64,000 bases of DNA, taken from Microbacterium terrae (lineage in GTDB: Bacteria; Actinomycetota; Actinomycetes; Actinomycetales; Microbacteriaceae). Shown here in pieces: positions 26,068 to 34,484 of the stretch (its first letter is position 1; each line of letters opens with the position of its first letter). Below the pieces are notes generated by a model that made no database searches, was not told the DNA's origin, and saw nothing but the letters and a program-made list of their open reading frames with translations. The position numbers were made by a program, and so were the translations under genes. The DNA lies in assembly GCF_017831975.1 (NCBI RefSeq), contig NZ_JAFDSS010000001.1:3534001-3598000 (forward strand). The letters run 5' to 3'.

Positions 26068-27560
26068 CGCTGCTCACCCCCGTCTGCGGTGTCGTCTGCG
26101 GCGGGGTGCTCGTCGTCGGGCACGTCGGGCTCGGGCTCGGCAGGCTCGGGCACGTCGGGCTCGGGCTCGCCGGCGTCGTGCTCCGGCTCGCCGGGATTGT
26201 GCGGCGAGTCGTACGAGGCGAAGAACGCGTCGGCGTCGACGTCGGCGTCGGTGCGGACGTAGTCCTCCCAGGGGCGGTCGCTGTCTTCGTCGTCGGGCAG
26301 GGTCGGCGTGTCGTCGTCGGCGGGCTCGGCGACGGATGCTTCGTCCGCGGTCTCTGCGGGAGTGTCGGACGCCGGCTCAGGGGTGGGCTCGGGTTCGACG
26401 TCGGTCTCTGCTGCCGGATCCTGCTCGGACTGCCAGTCCGCTTCGGGCTCGGGCTCGGGCTCCGGTTCCGCCTCGGCCTCGGCCTCCGGTTCCGGCTCGG
26501 CCTCGATGCTCTGCTCAGGCGCCTGCTCCGGCACGGCCTCAGCCGCATCTGTCTCAGCGGCGACGGCATCCGTCTCCACTCCGGCATCCGTCTCGGGTTC
26601 GCTGCCGGCGACGGGGTCCGGCACCGCGACCGTCGCTGCCACCGCGCCGGCCGCGCTCGGGTGCACGCGCGTGCCGTTGACGAGATCGAGGAACACCTCT
26701 TCGAGCCCGGGGCCGCGACGGTGCAGCGACGACAGGGCGACGCCGGCGTCGGCGGCGATGCGCCCGATCTCGGCGGGTTCGGCGCCGCGCACCGACAGCC
26801 CCGACCGCAGCACCTCGAACCCGATGCCCGCGTCGGTGAGCGCTGCGATCAGCGCCTCGCGGTCGGGCGCGTCGGTCACCGTCGCGTGGTCGTCGGGGTC
26901 GGCGAGGTCTTCGATGCCGCCCTGGAACACGAGGCGCCCGTGCGAGATGATCAGCAGCGCGTCGACCGTCTGCTGCACCTCGGCCAGGAGATGCGACGAC
27001 ACCAGCACGGTGCGCCCCTCGCGGGCGAGCTGCTGCAGGAACCCGCGGATCCACTTGATGCCTTCGGGATCCAGTCCGTTCGTCGGCTCATCGAGCACGA
27101 GCACGCCGGGGTCGCCGAGCAGTGCTGCGGCGAGACCCAGGCGCTGGCGCATCCCGAGCGAATAGCCGCCCACCTTGCGCCCGGCCGCATCGGCCAGCCC
27201 GACGAGCTCGAGGAGTTCGTCGACGCGGGCTCTGCGTACGCCGGCCGCGTCGGCGTAGACCGCGAGGTGGCCGGCTCCGCTGCGGCCGGGGTGGAAGCTC
27301 GAGGCCTCGAGCACGGCGCCCACGCTCTGCAGCGGGTTCGCCAGGCTGCGGTACGGCACACCGCCGATCGTCGCCGTGCCGGCGCTCGGGCGCACGAGGC
27401 CCAGCAGCACGCGCAGTGTGGTCGTCTTGCCGGCGCCGTTCGGGCCGAGGAAGCCCGTCACCACTCCCGGCTCCACACGAGCCGAGAGGTCGTCGACCGC
27501 AGTCACCGAGCCGAATCGCTTCGTCACCCCCGAGAACTCCAGCACCTCACCTGCCGGCAT
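26064..27560 (-). CDS. ABC transporter ATPase with long acidic C-terminal tail
   Basis: 498 residues from the ATG at 27560. Residues 1-300 are a normal ABC-2 ATPase: Walker A GPNGAGKTT, signature YSLGMRQRLGLAAALLGDP, Walker B VLVLDEPTNGLDPEG, H-loop VSSHLLAE, then the usual small domain ending RGPGLEEVFLDLVNGTRV. After that come about 190 residues of low-complexity Glu/Asp/Pro/Ala sequence (VPEQAPEQSIEAEPEPEAEAEA and similar). It closes with a more ordered DSDRPWEDYVRTDADVDADAFFASYDSPHNPGEP. Such a tail is not part of the family. It overlaps the permease gene by four bases. Confidence 0.9.
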   Translation of the reverse strand: MPAGEVLEFSGVTKRFGSVTAVDDLSARVEPGVVTGFLGPNGAGKTTTLRVLLGLVRPSAGTATIGGVPYRSLANPLQSVGAVLEASSFHPGRSGAGHLAVYADAAGVRRARVDELLELVGLADAAGRKVGGYSLGMRQRLGLAAALLGDPGVLVLDEPTNGLDPEGIKWIRGFLQQLAREGRTVLVSSHLLAEVQQTVDALLIISHGRLVFQGGIEDLADPDDHATVTDAPDREALIAALTDAGIGFEVLRSGLSVRGAEPAEIGRIAADAGVALSSLHRRGPGLEEVFLDLVNGTRVHPSAAGAVAATVAVPDPVAGSEPETDAGVETDAVAAETDAAEAVPEQAPEQSIEAEPEPEAEAEAEPEPEPEPEADWQSEQDPAAETDVEPEPTPEPASDTPAETADEASVAEPADDDTPTLPDDEDSDRPWEDYVRTDADVDADAFFASYDSPHNPGEPEHDAGEPEPDVPEPAEPEPDVPDDEHPAADDTADGGEQR

Positions 27561-27679
27561 GCCGAACCCTCTCGTCGTCGTGAGTCGTTCCCCACATCTT
27601 TGCGGAAACGTCGCCCGTTGTCCCTGGTTCCTTCCGGTCGCGTCGCGATTCCGCCCGCTCCGCCGCGGGGGCCGCGGGG

Positions 27680-27685
27680 TAACGT
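27680..27685 (+). promoter_or_regulatory. Candidate leaderless -10 for the hydrolase gene
   Basis: TAACGT (27680-27685) fits TANNNT and lies seven bases before the GTG at 27693, the spacing of leaderless actinobacterial promoters. No clear -35. It sits in the 132-base divergent gap between the ABC ATPase and this gene. Confidence 0.4.
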
Positions 27686-27692
27686 TGCGGGC

Positions 27693-28754
27693 GTGACCGA
27701 CGCACCTGAGCCCACCGTCCTCGTCCGGAGCGCGGGAGGACTCGGGCGCCTCACCCTCAACCGGCCACGCGCGATCAACGCGCTCGACCTCGACATGGTC
27801 CGCCAGCTCAGCGCGGCACTTGACGCCTGGGAGACCGACACCGATGTCGAGCTCGTCGTCCTCGACGGCGCGGGGGAGCGGGGCCTGTGCGCCGGCGGCG
27901 ACGTGCGCGTGCTCGCCGAGCGGGTGGTGGGCGGCCGCTTCGACGAGGCCGCCCTGTTCTTCCGCGAGGAGTACGCGCTCAACGCCCGGATCGCGGAGTA
28001 CCCGAAGCCGATCGTCGCGCTCGCCGACGGCATCACCATGGGCGGCGGCATCGGCCTCGCCGGGCACGCGGCGATCCGTGTGGTCACCGAGCGGTCGCAG
28101 CTCGCCATGCCCGAGACCCGCATCGGCTTCACCCCCGACGTGGGAGGGACGTGGCTCCTCGCCCACGCGCCCGGACACCTCGGCGAGTACCTCGCCCTCA
28201 CCGGAGCGGTGATGGATGCCGCCGACGCGGTGTACGCCGGGCTCGCCGACCACCTCGTGCCCGTCGACCACCTCGATGGACTGCGAGAGGCGTTCGAGAC
28301 CCGCGCCGACCCGTCGAGTCCCACCGAACTGGTGCTGCTGTTCGACGAGACGCCCGCTCCGTCGGCGCTCGAGCGCAGCCGCGCGTGGATCGACGACGCG
28401 TTCGCCGCCGACACCGTGGCCGAGATCGTCGAGCGCCTCCGCGCCCGCCCCGAGCCCGAGGCATCCGCCACCGCCGACCTCCTCGGCGAGCTCTCGCCGA
28501 CGGGGCTCGCCGTCACCCTCGCAGCGGTGCGTCGCGCGCGCGGACTCGCCGGGCTGCGGGATGCCCTCGCTCAGGAGTACGGCCTCGTGATGTGGTTCGC
28601 GCAGACCCAGCCCGACCTCGCCGAGGGCATCCGCGCCCAGGTCGTCGACAAGGACCGCTCGCCGCGCTGGCAGCCCGCCGCCCTCGCCGATCTCGATCCG
28701 GGCATCGCCGACCAGGCGTTCGCTCACGTGCCCGCGGAGCCGCTCTGGTCGTGA
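27693..28754 (+). CDS. Enoyl-CoA hydratase/isomerase-family protein, 3-hydroxyisobutyryl-CoA hydrolase-like
   Basis: 353 residues from a GTG at 27693. LGRLTLNRPRAINALDLDMVRQLSAAL and ELVVLDGAGERGLCAGGDVRVL are crotonase-fold elements. FFREEYALNARIAEYPKPIVALADGITMGGGIGLAGHAAIRVVTERSQLAMPETRIGFTPDVGGTWLLA is the HIBYL-CoA hydrolase pattern (GGG, PE and D in the active site). The length (about 350) also fits the hydrolase rather than a 260-residue hydratase. It would release 3-hydroxyisobutyrate from its CoA ester in valine breakdown. No other valine genes are adjacent. Confidence 0.88.
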   Translation: MTDAPEPTVLVRSAGGLGRLTLNRPRAINALDLDMVRQLSAALDAWETDTDVELVVLDGAGERGLCAGGDVRVLAERVVGGRFDEAALFFREEYALNARIAEYPKPIVALADGITMGGGIGLAGHAAIRVVTERSQLAMPETRIGFTPDVGGTWLLAHAPGHLGEYLALTGAVMDAADAVYAGLADHLVPVDHLDGLREAFETRADPSSPTELVLLFDETPAPSALERSRAWIDDAFAADTVAEIVERLRARPEPEASATADLLGELSPTGLAVTLAAVRRARGLAGLRDALAQEYGLVMWFAQTQPDLAEGIRAQVVDKDRSPRWQPAALADLDPGIADQAFAHVPAEPLWS

Positions 28755-28803
28755 GCGCGTACGCTCGACGGATCGGGATTCGCGAGGAAGAGGCGGAACA
28801 GGC

Positions 28804-29754
28804 GTGTTCGACAGTCCCCTGTCGGCGTCGGCATACGAGGTGCTCGGCGTCGAACCCACCGCCGACGAGGAGTCGCTGAAGCGGGCGTACCGACTGCGCC
28901 TGCGGCAGACGCACCCCGACACCGGCGGCGATGCCGCGGTGTTCATCCAGGTGCAGCGCGCCTGGGAGCTCGTCGGCGATGCGTCGGCGCGTGCTGCGTA
29001 CGACCGCGGACACGGGTTCGGGGCATCCGCGACGCCCGACTTCTCGCCCGCGCCCGACTCGGGCGTCACGTGGCGGGCGCCCCGCGCCGACTCGCGTGAC
29101 ACGCGGCCGCGAGCGCGTTCGCACGGCCACCCGGGCGGGTGGCGGCGCGAGCGGTACCTCGAGCTGATCCGCGAATGGGCGGGGCGCGGGGTCGATCTGC
29201 CCGACCCCTACGATCCCGCACTCGTCCGCTCGGCTCCCCACGATGTGCGCCGACTCCTCGCCGATGCGCTCGCCGAAGAGGCCACCGCACGGGTCATCGC
29301 CGACCTCGGCATGGGCTACACCGTGTGGCACGACGTCGCGCCGCCCGCCCGGGGTGGTGGATCAGACGACAAGATCGACCACATCGTGCTCGGTCCGAGC
29401 GGGCTGTACGGCGTGCTCTCGGAGGACTTCGGCGGTCCGGTGCGGGTCCGCCGGGGCGAGCTCATCGGCGACGGCGTCGCCGGCGCCCCCGTGGCCGACC
29501 TGGTCGCGCGACTGCGGCTGATGGCGCGCGCGGCGGGGGTGCGCTTCAGCGGGGCGGTCGTCGTGCTGCCCGACGACGATGTGCTTCAGGCGATCGACGA
29601 GATCGGCAAGGTGCGCGGCACCCCGGTGGCGATCGTGTCGCGCAGCGCGCTGTCGGCGGTGCTGCGCCGGGGGATCACGGGGGTGCGCTCCATCGGCGGA
29701 AACGAGGTCTTCGACGTGCGGACCCGCCTGCAGCAGACGGTGCGTTTCGCCTGA
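28804..29754 (+). CDS. J-domain protein with C-terminal NERD-like region
   Basis: 316 residues, GTG start. Residues 8-65 are a J domain (ASAYEVLGVEPTADEESLKRAYRLRLRQTHPDTGGDAAVFIQVQRAWELVGD) with the HPD motif at 37-39. A disordered Arg/Pro linker follows. From about residue 160 a nuclease-related region appears: ATARVIADLGMGYTVWHDV, then DDKIDHIVLGPSGLYGVLSEDFGGPVRV (188-215). The D..IDHIVLGPSGLYGV pattern is that of NERD domains; VVVLPDDD and VAIVSRSAL follow. The J part would recruit DnaK. The DNA-cleaving residues of true nucleases are only partly recognisable, so activity is open. Confidence 0.8.
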   Translation: MFDSPLSASAYEVLGVEPTADEESLKRAYRLRLRQTHPDTGGDAAVFIQVQRAWELVGDASARAAYDRGHGFGASATPDFSPAPDSGVTWRAPRADSRDTRPRARSHGHPGGWRRERYLELIREWAGRGVDLPDPYDPALVRSAPHDVRRLLADALAEEATARVIADLGMGYTVWHDVAPPARGGGSDDKIDHIVLGPSGLYGVLSEDFGGPVRVRRGELIGDGVAGAPVADLVARLRLMARAAGVRFSGAVVVLPDDDVLQAIDEIGKVRGTPVAIVSRSALSAVLRRGITGVRSIGGNEVFDVRTRLQQTVRFA

Positions 29755-29799
29755 CGGCAGGACGCCGGCGGTGCTGGTGCCGGGCGGTTCGTCGCCGGG

Positions 29800-31401
29800 T
29801 CAGCCGGCCAGGCCGAACAGCTCCAGCGGGTGGGTGAGCCGCCACCAGGCGCTCGGCGGCTCGATGTCGGCCGCGAGCTCGAGATCGACCGTGGCCGAGT
29901 CGAGCGGGCCGTCGGCGGTGATCGAACCGACGACGGAGCCGGCGGCGCGTGCGTCGCCGAGGTCGTACGCCGGGGTGAGTGTGCTGGTGCCGCCGTTCCA
30001 CAGCACCACTGTCGCGTCGGCGGAGGTCACGATGTCGGAGTCCGACCCCCACAGCGTCGTCACCGTACCGGCCACGGTGCCCGCCGGCACCGACGGGAAC
30101 GGCTGCAGCTGCGCCTCGACTTGGTCGTAGAGCGAGCGCGACGCCTCGAGGCGGGCCTCGTCGTCGGCCTGGCCCAGCACGGCGGCATACAGGCGCACCG
30201 CGGTCTCGCCGACGACCACGTCTTTCGCGGAGAGCAGGTTCCACCGGTCGAGCGTGCCGGTCTTGATGCCCACGACGCCCTCATCGGCGAGAAGTCCGTT
30301 GGTGTTGTCGACGACGCCTGCCCCGGGGAGCTCCACCGACTTCTCGGCGACGATCTCGGCGATGACCGGGTTCGCCATGGCCTTCTGCGCGAGGGTGAGC
30401 AGCGCAGCCGGGCTCGCGGTGTTCTGGCTGCTCATTCCGGTGGGCTCGACGACGGTGATGCCGGGGACGCCGTGCGCCGTGAGCCAGTCCTGCGCGGCCG
30501 CGGCGAAGACCTGGTCCGACGGGAAGAGGTCGCTCGCGAGCCGGTCGGCGTAGTTGTTCGCCGAGCCGATGAGCATGCCCTCGAGCATCTGGTACTGCGT
30601 GAGCGACCCGCCCACCGGCACATCGAGCGCGGACTCGCCGCGGGCGCGATAGCTCCAGTAGTCGAGGTTGTCGCTGTAGTCGAAGCTGTACGCCGGCCCG
30701 TCTTCGCCGAGCTCGAGCGGGAGTTCGTCGAGCACGACGAGCGCCGTCACGACCTTCGTGATGCTGGCCATCGCGTCGGCGTCGGGGGTGGATGCCGGCG
30801 TGCCCGAGATGCCCGCCACCGTGACGGCGGCGCTGCCCTCTGCGGGCCAGGTCATCTCGGCGGCTGCCGCGGCGGCCGGCTGCACCTGGATCGCGGTGAC
30901 CTCGGGGGCCACCGCGTGGAGGGGCCACAGCAGGGTGGTGGCCCCGTAGGCGAAGACCACGAACGCGATGATCGCCGTGGGCACGAGCACGCTCGGTCGC
31001 CAGGGCGACCGGCGCGGCGGGTCGGCGAGCAGGCTCACCTCGACCGGCACGTAGGGGGAGCCGGCCGCGACGAGGTCGCGGGGGATCGCGACCGGGGTGA
31101 CGTCGGTGTCGGCGAGCCACGACAGCGCGGGGCGCTCTCCCGCGGCAGCGGGGGGGACGGATGCCGCCGCAGCGGCCGCGATCGGCTCCTCGGCTGCCGC
31201 CGGGGCGTCGTCACCGTGGAACGGGCTCTCCGGCGCGATGCGGACAGCAGGCGCCTCGGCGGAGGCGGTGTCGACCGTGCCCCCGGGAGACGTGTCGACC
31301 TCGGGTGCGGCGCGCCCACCGGCGCCCGGCGGGACATCGATCGCCCCCGACCGCATACGCCGCTCGCGGCGCGTGAGCGCAGCGGCGTCGTCGAGGGTCA
31401 T
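29800..31401 (-). CDS. D-alanyl-D-alanine carboxypeptidase (S11) with long cytoplasmic N-terminus
   Basis: 533 residues. Residues 1-135 are a Pro/Ala/Glu-rich, presumably cytoplasmic extension. A single membrane anchor follows (VLVPTAIIAFVVFAYGATTLLWP, about 139-160). The extracytoplasmic penicillin-binding fold has the three active-site motifs S213-I-T-K, S280-A-N and K380-T-G. The C-terminal beta region ends SAWWRLTHPLELFGLAG without a second helix. It trims D-Ala from peptidoglycan pentapeptides. Type II orientation and the long N-tail are unusual for DacA-like enzymes, which normally carry a cleavable signal; the tail could be a regulatory or phosphorylated region. Confidence 0.88.
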   Translation of the reverse strand: MTLDDAAALTRRERRMRSGAIDVPPGAGGRAAPEVDTSPGGTVDTASAEAPAVRIAPESPFHGDDAPAAAEEPIAAAAAASVPPAAAGERPALSWLADTDVTPVAIPRDLVAAGSPYVPVEVSLLADPPRRSPWRPSVLVPTAIIAFVVFAYGATTLLWPLHAVAPEVTAIQVQPAAAAAAEMTWPAEGSAAVTVAGISGTPASTPDADAMASITKVVTALVVLDELPLELGEDGPAYSFDYSDNLDYWSYRARGESALDVPVGGSLTQYQMLEGMLIGSANNYADRLASDLFPSDQVFAAAAQDWLTAHGVPGITVVEPTGMSSQNTASPAALLTLAQKAMANPVIAEIVAEKSVELPGAGVVDNTNGLLADEGVVGIKTGTLDRWNLLSAKDVVVGETAVRLYAAVLGQADDEARLEASRSLYDQVEAQLQPFPSVPAGTVAGTVTTLWGSDSDIVTSADATVVLWNGGTSTLTPAYDLGDARAAGSVVGSITADGPLDSATVDLELAADIEPPSAWWRLTHPLELFGLAG

Positions 31402-31430
31402 CCGCTCAATTTACCTGCCGCACGCGCGGC

Positions 31431-31436
31431 TATACT
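31431..31436 (+). promoter_or_regulatory. -10 element of the ykoEDC transcript
   Basis: TATACT (31431-31436) matches the -10 consensus at five of six positions and lies 10 bases before the TPP riboswitch begins. TTTACC at 31410-31415 is a possible -35 with a short 15-base spacer. It is divergent from the carboxypeptidase gene start at 31401. Confidence 0.6.
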
Positions 31437-31446
31437 CATCGGACAA

Positions 31447-31533
31447 CCACGGGAGTCCGTCGAGTCGGGCTGAGAGGAAGCGAATCGCGCTTCGACCGTC
31501 GAACCTGATCCGGATCATGCCGGCGCAGGGAGG
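31447..31533 (+). promoter_or_regulatory. TPP riboswitch (THI-box)
   Basis: The conserved cores are present in order: GGGAGTC (31451-31457), GGGCTGAGAGG (31467-31477), the variable stem GAAGCG/CGCTTC (near 31477-31493), GACC (31494-31497), GAACCTGATCCGGATCATGC (31501-31520) and CGCAGGGA (31524-31531). The closing strand runs straight into AGGAGAG before the ykoE ATG at 31541, so TPP binding probably hides the ribosome-binding site. This identifies the downstream ECF transporter as a thiamine or thiamine-precursor importer. Confidence 0.96.
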
Positions 31534-31540
31534 AGAGAAC

Positions 31541-32173
31541 ATGCACGCGTCCACGTCTGCCCACGCGGCACCCGCGACTGCCCACCGCTTCCGCTGGCGG
31601 GTCGTCGACATCGTCGTCGCCGCCGTCCTCGGCGTCGCGCTGGGCCTCGTCTTCTGGGCCTGGAACACCGTCGGCTACGCCTGGTTCACCGCGATGGACG
31701 CCCTGACCCCCGGCCTCGGCGGCATCGCCGTCGGCATCTGGCTGATCGGCGGAGTCATCGGCGGCCTGGTGATCCGCAAGCCCGGTGCCGCACTGCTCGT
31801 CGAAGTGCTCGCCGCCGTGGTGTCGATGCTCATCGGCAACATGTGGGGCGTCTCGACGGTGCTGTCGGGCATCGTGCAGGGACTCGGCGCCGAGCTGATC
31901 TTCGCCCTGTTCCTCTACGCGCGCTTCACGCTCCCGGTCGCGATGCTCTCGGGCATCGGCGCCGGCGTGGGCGCGTGGATCTTCGAGCTGTTCTACGGGG
32001 CATCGCCCAACATCCTGAAGACGCTCGAGTTCAACACGATCTACCTGGTCTCACTCATCGTCTCGGGCGCTCTGCTCGCCGGCCTCGTCGGCTGGCTCGC
32101 CGTGCGCGCGCTGGCAGCGACCGGTGCGCTCAGCCGCTTCGCCGCCGGCCGCGAGGCGCGACGCGAGGTCTGA
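31541..32173 (+). CDS. ykoE: ECF transporter S component, YkoE type (thiamine/HMP)
   Basis: 210 residues from the ATG at 31541, AGGAGAG upstream. Six hydrophobic segments are visible: VVDIVVAAVLGVALGLVFWAWNTVGYAWF; LGGIAVGIWLIGGVIGGLVIRKPGAALLVEVLAAVVSMLIGNMWG; VQGLGAELIFALFLYARF; VAMLSGIGAGVGAWIFELFYG; TIYLVSLIVSGALLAGLVGWLAVRAL. RKPGAAL-EVLAA-GNMWG matches YkoE. It is the membrane-embedded substrate-binding subunit, working with the ATPase and T-component that follow. Confidence 0.93.
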   Translation: MHASTSAHAAPATAHRFRWRVVDIVVAAVLGVALGLVFWAWNTVGYAWFTAMDALTPGLGGIAVGIWLIGGVIGGLVIRKPGAALLVEVLAAVVSMLIGNMWGVSTVLSGIVQGLGAELIFALFLYARFTLPVAMLSGIGAGVGAWIFELFYGASPNILKTLEFNTIYLVSLIVSGALLAGLVGWLAVRALAATGALSRFAAGREARREV

Positions 32174-32175
32174 CG

Positions 32176-33654
32176 ATGTCGACGACCCGCCCGGGGCGCG
32201 TCACCGCGCAGGGCTGGGGCTGGCGCTACGCCGGGCGCCGTGCCGCCGCCGTCCGCGACGTCAGCTTCGCCATCGAGCCCGGCGAGCGCGTGCTGCTGCT
32301 CGGCGCGTCCGGCGCCGGTAAGTCGACGCTCCTCGCCGGCATCGCCGGGCTCCTCGGCGGAGCCGACGAAGGCGACGAGACCGGTGCGCTGCTGATCGAC
32401 GGCGAGCGGGCCGAGGCACATCGCGGCCGTGTCGGACTCGTGCTGCAGGACCCCGACGCCGGTGTGGTGCTCTCGAAGGTGGGCGACGACGTCGCCTTCG
32501 GGTGCGAGAACCTCGGGGTGCCGGCATCCGACATCCCGTCACGCGTCGCCGAGGCGATGGCCGACGTCGGGCTCGACGTCGCACTCTCGCACCCGACCAA
32601 GGCCCTCTCGGGCGGGCAGAAGCAGCGGCTCGCGCTCGCCGGGGTGCTCGCGATGCGACCGGGCGTGCTGCTGCTCGACGAGCCGACCGCCAACCTCGAC
32701 CCGCTCGGGGTGCGCGAGGTGCGCGACAGCGTCGAGCGCGCGGTCGCGCGCACCGGCGCGACCCTCGTGGTGATCGAGCACCGCACCGCGGTCTGGGCCG
32801 ACCTCATGGACCGCGTGATCGTGGTGAGCGCCGAGGGCGGCCTCCTCGCCGACGGTCCTCCCGCCGAGGTCTTCGCCCGGCACGGCGAGAGCCTCGCGGC
32901 GGCGGGCGTGTGGGTCCCCGGCATGCCCGTCGATCTGCCTGTGCTCTCGGATGGGCCGCTGCTCGCGCACGACCCCGCGGTCGCGGCATCCGGCCTCGCC
33001 ATCTCGCGCGACGGTCGCAGCATCGTCCGTGCCGGACTCAACGTCGCCGCACCCCGCGGCTGCGCGACGGTGATCACCGGTCCCAACGGCGCCGGCAAGT
33101 CGACCCTCGCGCTCACCCTCGCCGGACTCCTCCCCGAGGCGGCGGGCGAGGTCGTCGCCGCGGTCGAGCTCGCGGCGCCGTCGGGTCGTCGTCCGTCGCG
33201 CTGGCGCTCGCGCGAGCTGCTCACTCGCATCGGCACCGTGTTCCAGGAGCCCGAGCACCAGTTCCTCGCGCAGACGGTGCGCGACGAGCTCGCCATCGGC
33301 CCGCGGTCACGGCGGATCGCCCCGGCCGCCGTCGACCTCATCGTCGACGAGCTGCTCGAGCGGCTGCACCTGACCCCGCTGGCCGGCGCGAACCCGTTCA
33401 CCCTGTCGGGTGGGCAGAAGCGACGGCTCTCGGTGGCGACCGTGCTCGCCGACGCGCCGCCGGTGGTCGTGCTCGACGAACCCACGTTCGGGCAGGACCG
33501 CCGGGGGTGGAGCGAGCTCGTGGGACTTCTGCAGTCCGAGATCGTCGCCGGCACGACGGTGATCGCCGTCACGCACGACGACGACGTGCTCCGGCACCTC
33601 GGCGGCCACCGCATCGATCTGGGGCTCGATCTCGGAGCCGAGGTGCCCCGATGA
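32176..33654 (+). CDS. ykoD: ECF transporter double ATPase, YkoD type
   Basis: 492 residues containing two ABC ATPase domains in one chain. First: LLLGASGAGKSTLL, LQDPDAGVVLSKVGDDVAFGCENLG, LSGGQKQRLALA, VLLLDEPTANLDP. Second: VITGPNGAGKSTLALTLAGLLP, VFQEPEHQFLAQTVRDELAIGPR, LSGGQKRRLSVATVLADAPPVVVLDEPTFGQDRRG. The Q-loop QDP/QEPEHQF form is typical of ECF ATPases (A and A'). It powers the YkoE-YkoC module. It starts three bases after ykoE and overlaps ykoC by four bases (ATGA). Confidence 0.95.
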   Translation: MSTTRPGRVTAQGWGWRYAGRRAAAVRDVSFAIEPGERVLLLGASGAGKSTLLAGIAGLLGGADEGDETGALLIDGERAEAHRGRVGLVLQDPDAGVVLSKVGDDVAFGCENLGVPASDIPSRVAEAMADVGLDVALSHPTKALSGGQKQRLALAGVLAMRPGVLLLDEPTANLDPLGVREVRDSVERAVARTGATLVVIEHRTAVWADLMDRVIVVSAEGGLLADGPPAEVFARHGESLAAAGVWVPGMPVDLPVLSDGPLLAHDPAVAASGLAISRDGRSIVRAGLNVAAPRGCATVITGPNGAGKSTLALTLAGLLPEAAGEVVAAVELAAPSGRRPSRWRSRELLTRIGTVFQEPEHQFLAQTVRDELAIGPRSRRIAPAAVDLIVDELLERLHLTPLAGANPFTLSGGQKRRLSVATVLADAPPVVVLDEPTFGQDRRGWSELVGLLQSEIVAGTTVIAVTHDDDVLRHLGGHRIDLGLDLGAEVPR

Positions 33655-34442
33655 GCGCGGTCGCCGTCGACGCCCCGGCCACGGCGCCGGCCTGGCTCGA
33701 CCGGGTCAACCCGGTGTCGAAGATCGTGATCGCGCTCCTGCTGTCGGTGCCGCTCATGGTGTCGATCGACGCCGTCAGCTCCCTCGTGGCGATCCTGCTT
33801 GAGCTCGCGCTGCTTCCGCTCACCGGACTCGCGCTCGCGACGGTGGCGAAGCGGATGCTGCCCCTCGTGGTGTTCGCCCCGATCGCCGGGGTGAGCATGC
33901 TCCTCTACGCCGAGCCCGGCGGCACCGTCTACTGGTCGTTCTGGTACGCGACGATCAGCGACGAGTCGATCGCGCTCGCCGTGGCGGTGTCGCTGCGGGT
34001 CGTGGCGCTGGGGCTGCCGACGATCCTGCTGTTCGGGCGCACCGACCCCACCGAGCTGGCCGATGCGCTCGCCCAGGTCGCGAAGCTGCCGAGCAGGTTC
34101 GTGCTCGGGGTGCTCGCCGGCACGCGCACGCTCGGGCTCTTCCTCGACGACTGGCGCTCGATGACCCTCGCCCGCCGGGCGCGCGGCGTGGGTGACACCG
34201 GGGCGGTGCGCCGATTCTTCTCGATGGCCTTCGTGCTCCTCGTCTTCGCCGTTCGCCGTGGAACGAAGCTGGCGACGGCGATGGAGGCCCGCGGCTTCGG
34301 GTCGGGCATCACGCGCACCTGGTCGCGCCCGTCGCGCCTCCACGCCCGCGACGCGGTGGCGGTGGCGGGCGGATGCCTCGTCATCGCGGTCGCGATCGGC
34401 GCGGCGGTCGCCGCGGGCACGTTCCGCTTCGTGTGGTCCTGA
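33651..34442 (+). CDS. ykoC: ECF transporter T component, YkoC type
   Basis: 263 residues. An N-terminal PAWLDRVNPVSKIVIALLLSVPLMVSIDAVSSL and further hydrophobic segments (LLELALLPLTGLALATVA; LPLVVFAPIAGVSMLLYA; ALAVAVSLRVVALGLPTILLFG; AVAVAGGCLVIAVAIGAAVAAG) define an EcfT protein. The two Ala-Arg-Gly coupling motifs occur as RRARG and MEARG, which contact the two ATPase domains. It is the energy-coupling scaffold of the riboswitch-controlled thiamine transporter. Confidence 0.93.
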   Translation: MSAVAVDAPATAPAWLDRVNPVSKIVIALLLSVPLMVSIDAVSSLVAILLELALLPLTGLALATVAKRMLPLVVFAPIAGVSMLLYAEPGGTVYWSFWYATISDESIALAVAVSLRVVALGLPTILLFGRTDPTELADALAQVAKLPSRFVLGVLAGTRTLGLFLDDWRSMTLARRARGVGDTGAVRRFFSMAFVLLVFAVRRGTKLATAMEARGFGSGITRTWSRPSRLHARDAVAVAGGCLVIAVAIGAAVAAGTFRFVWS

Positions 34443-34484
34443 GGCTCGCGGGCCGGGGCTGGACGGGGCGGGGCGGCGCCGTCG

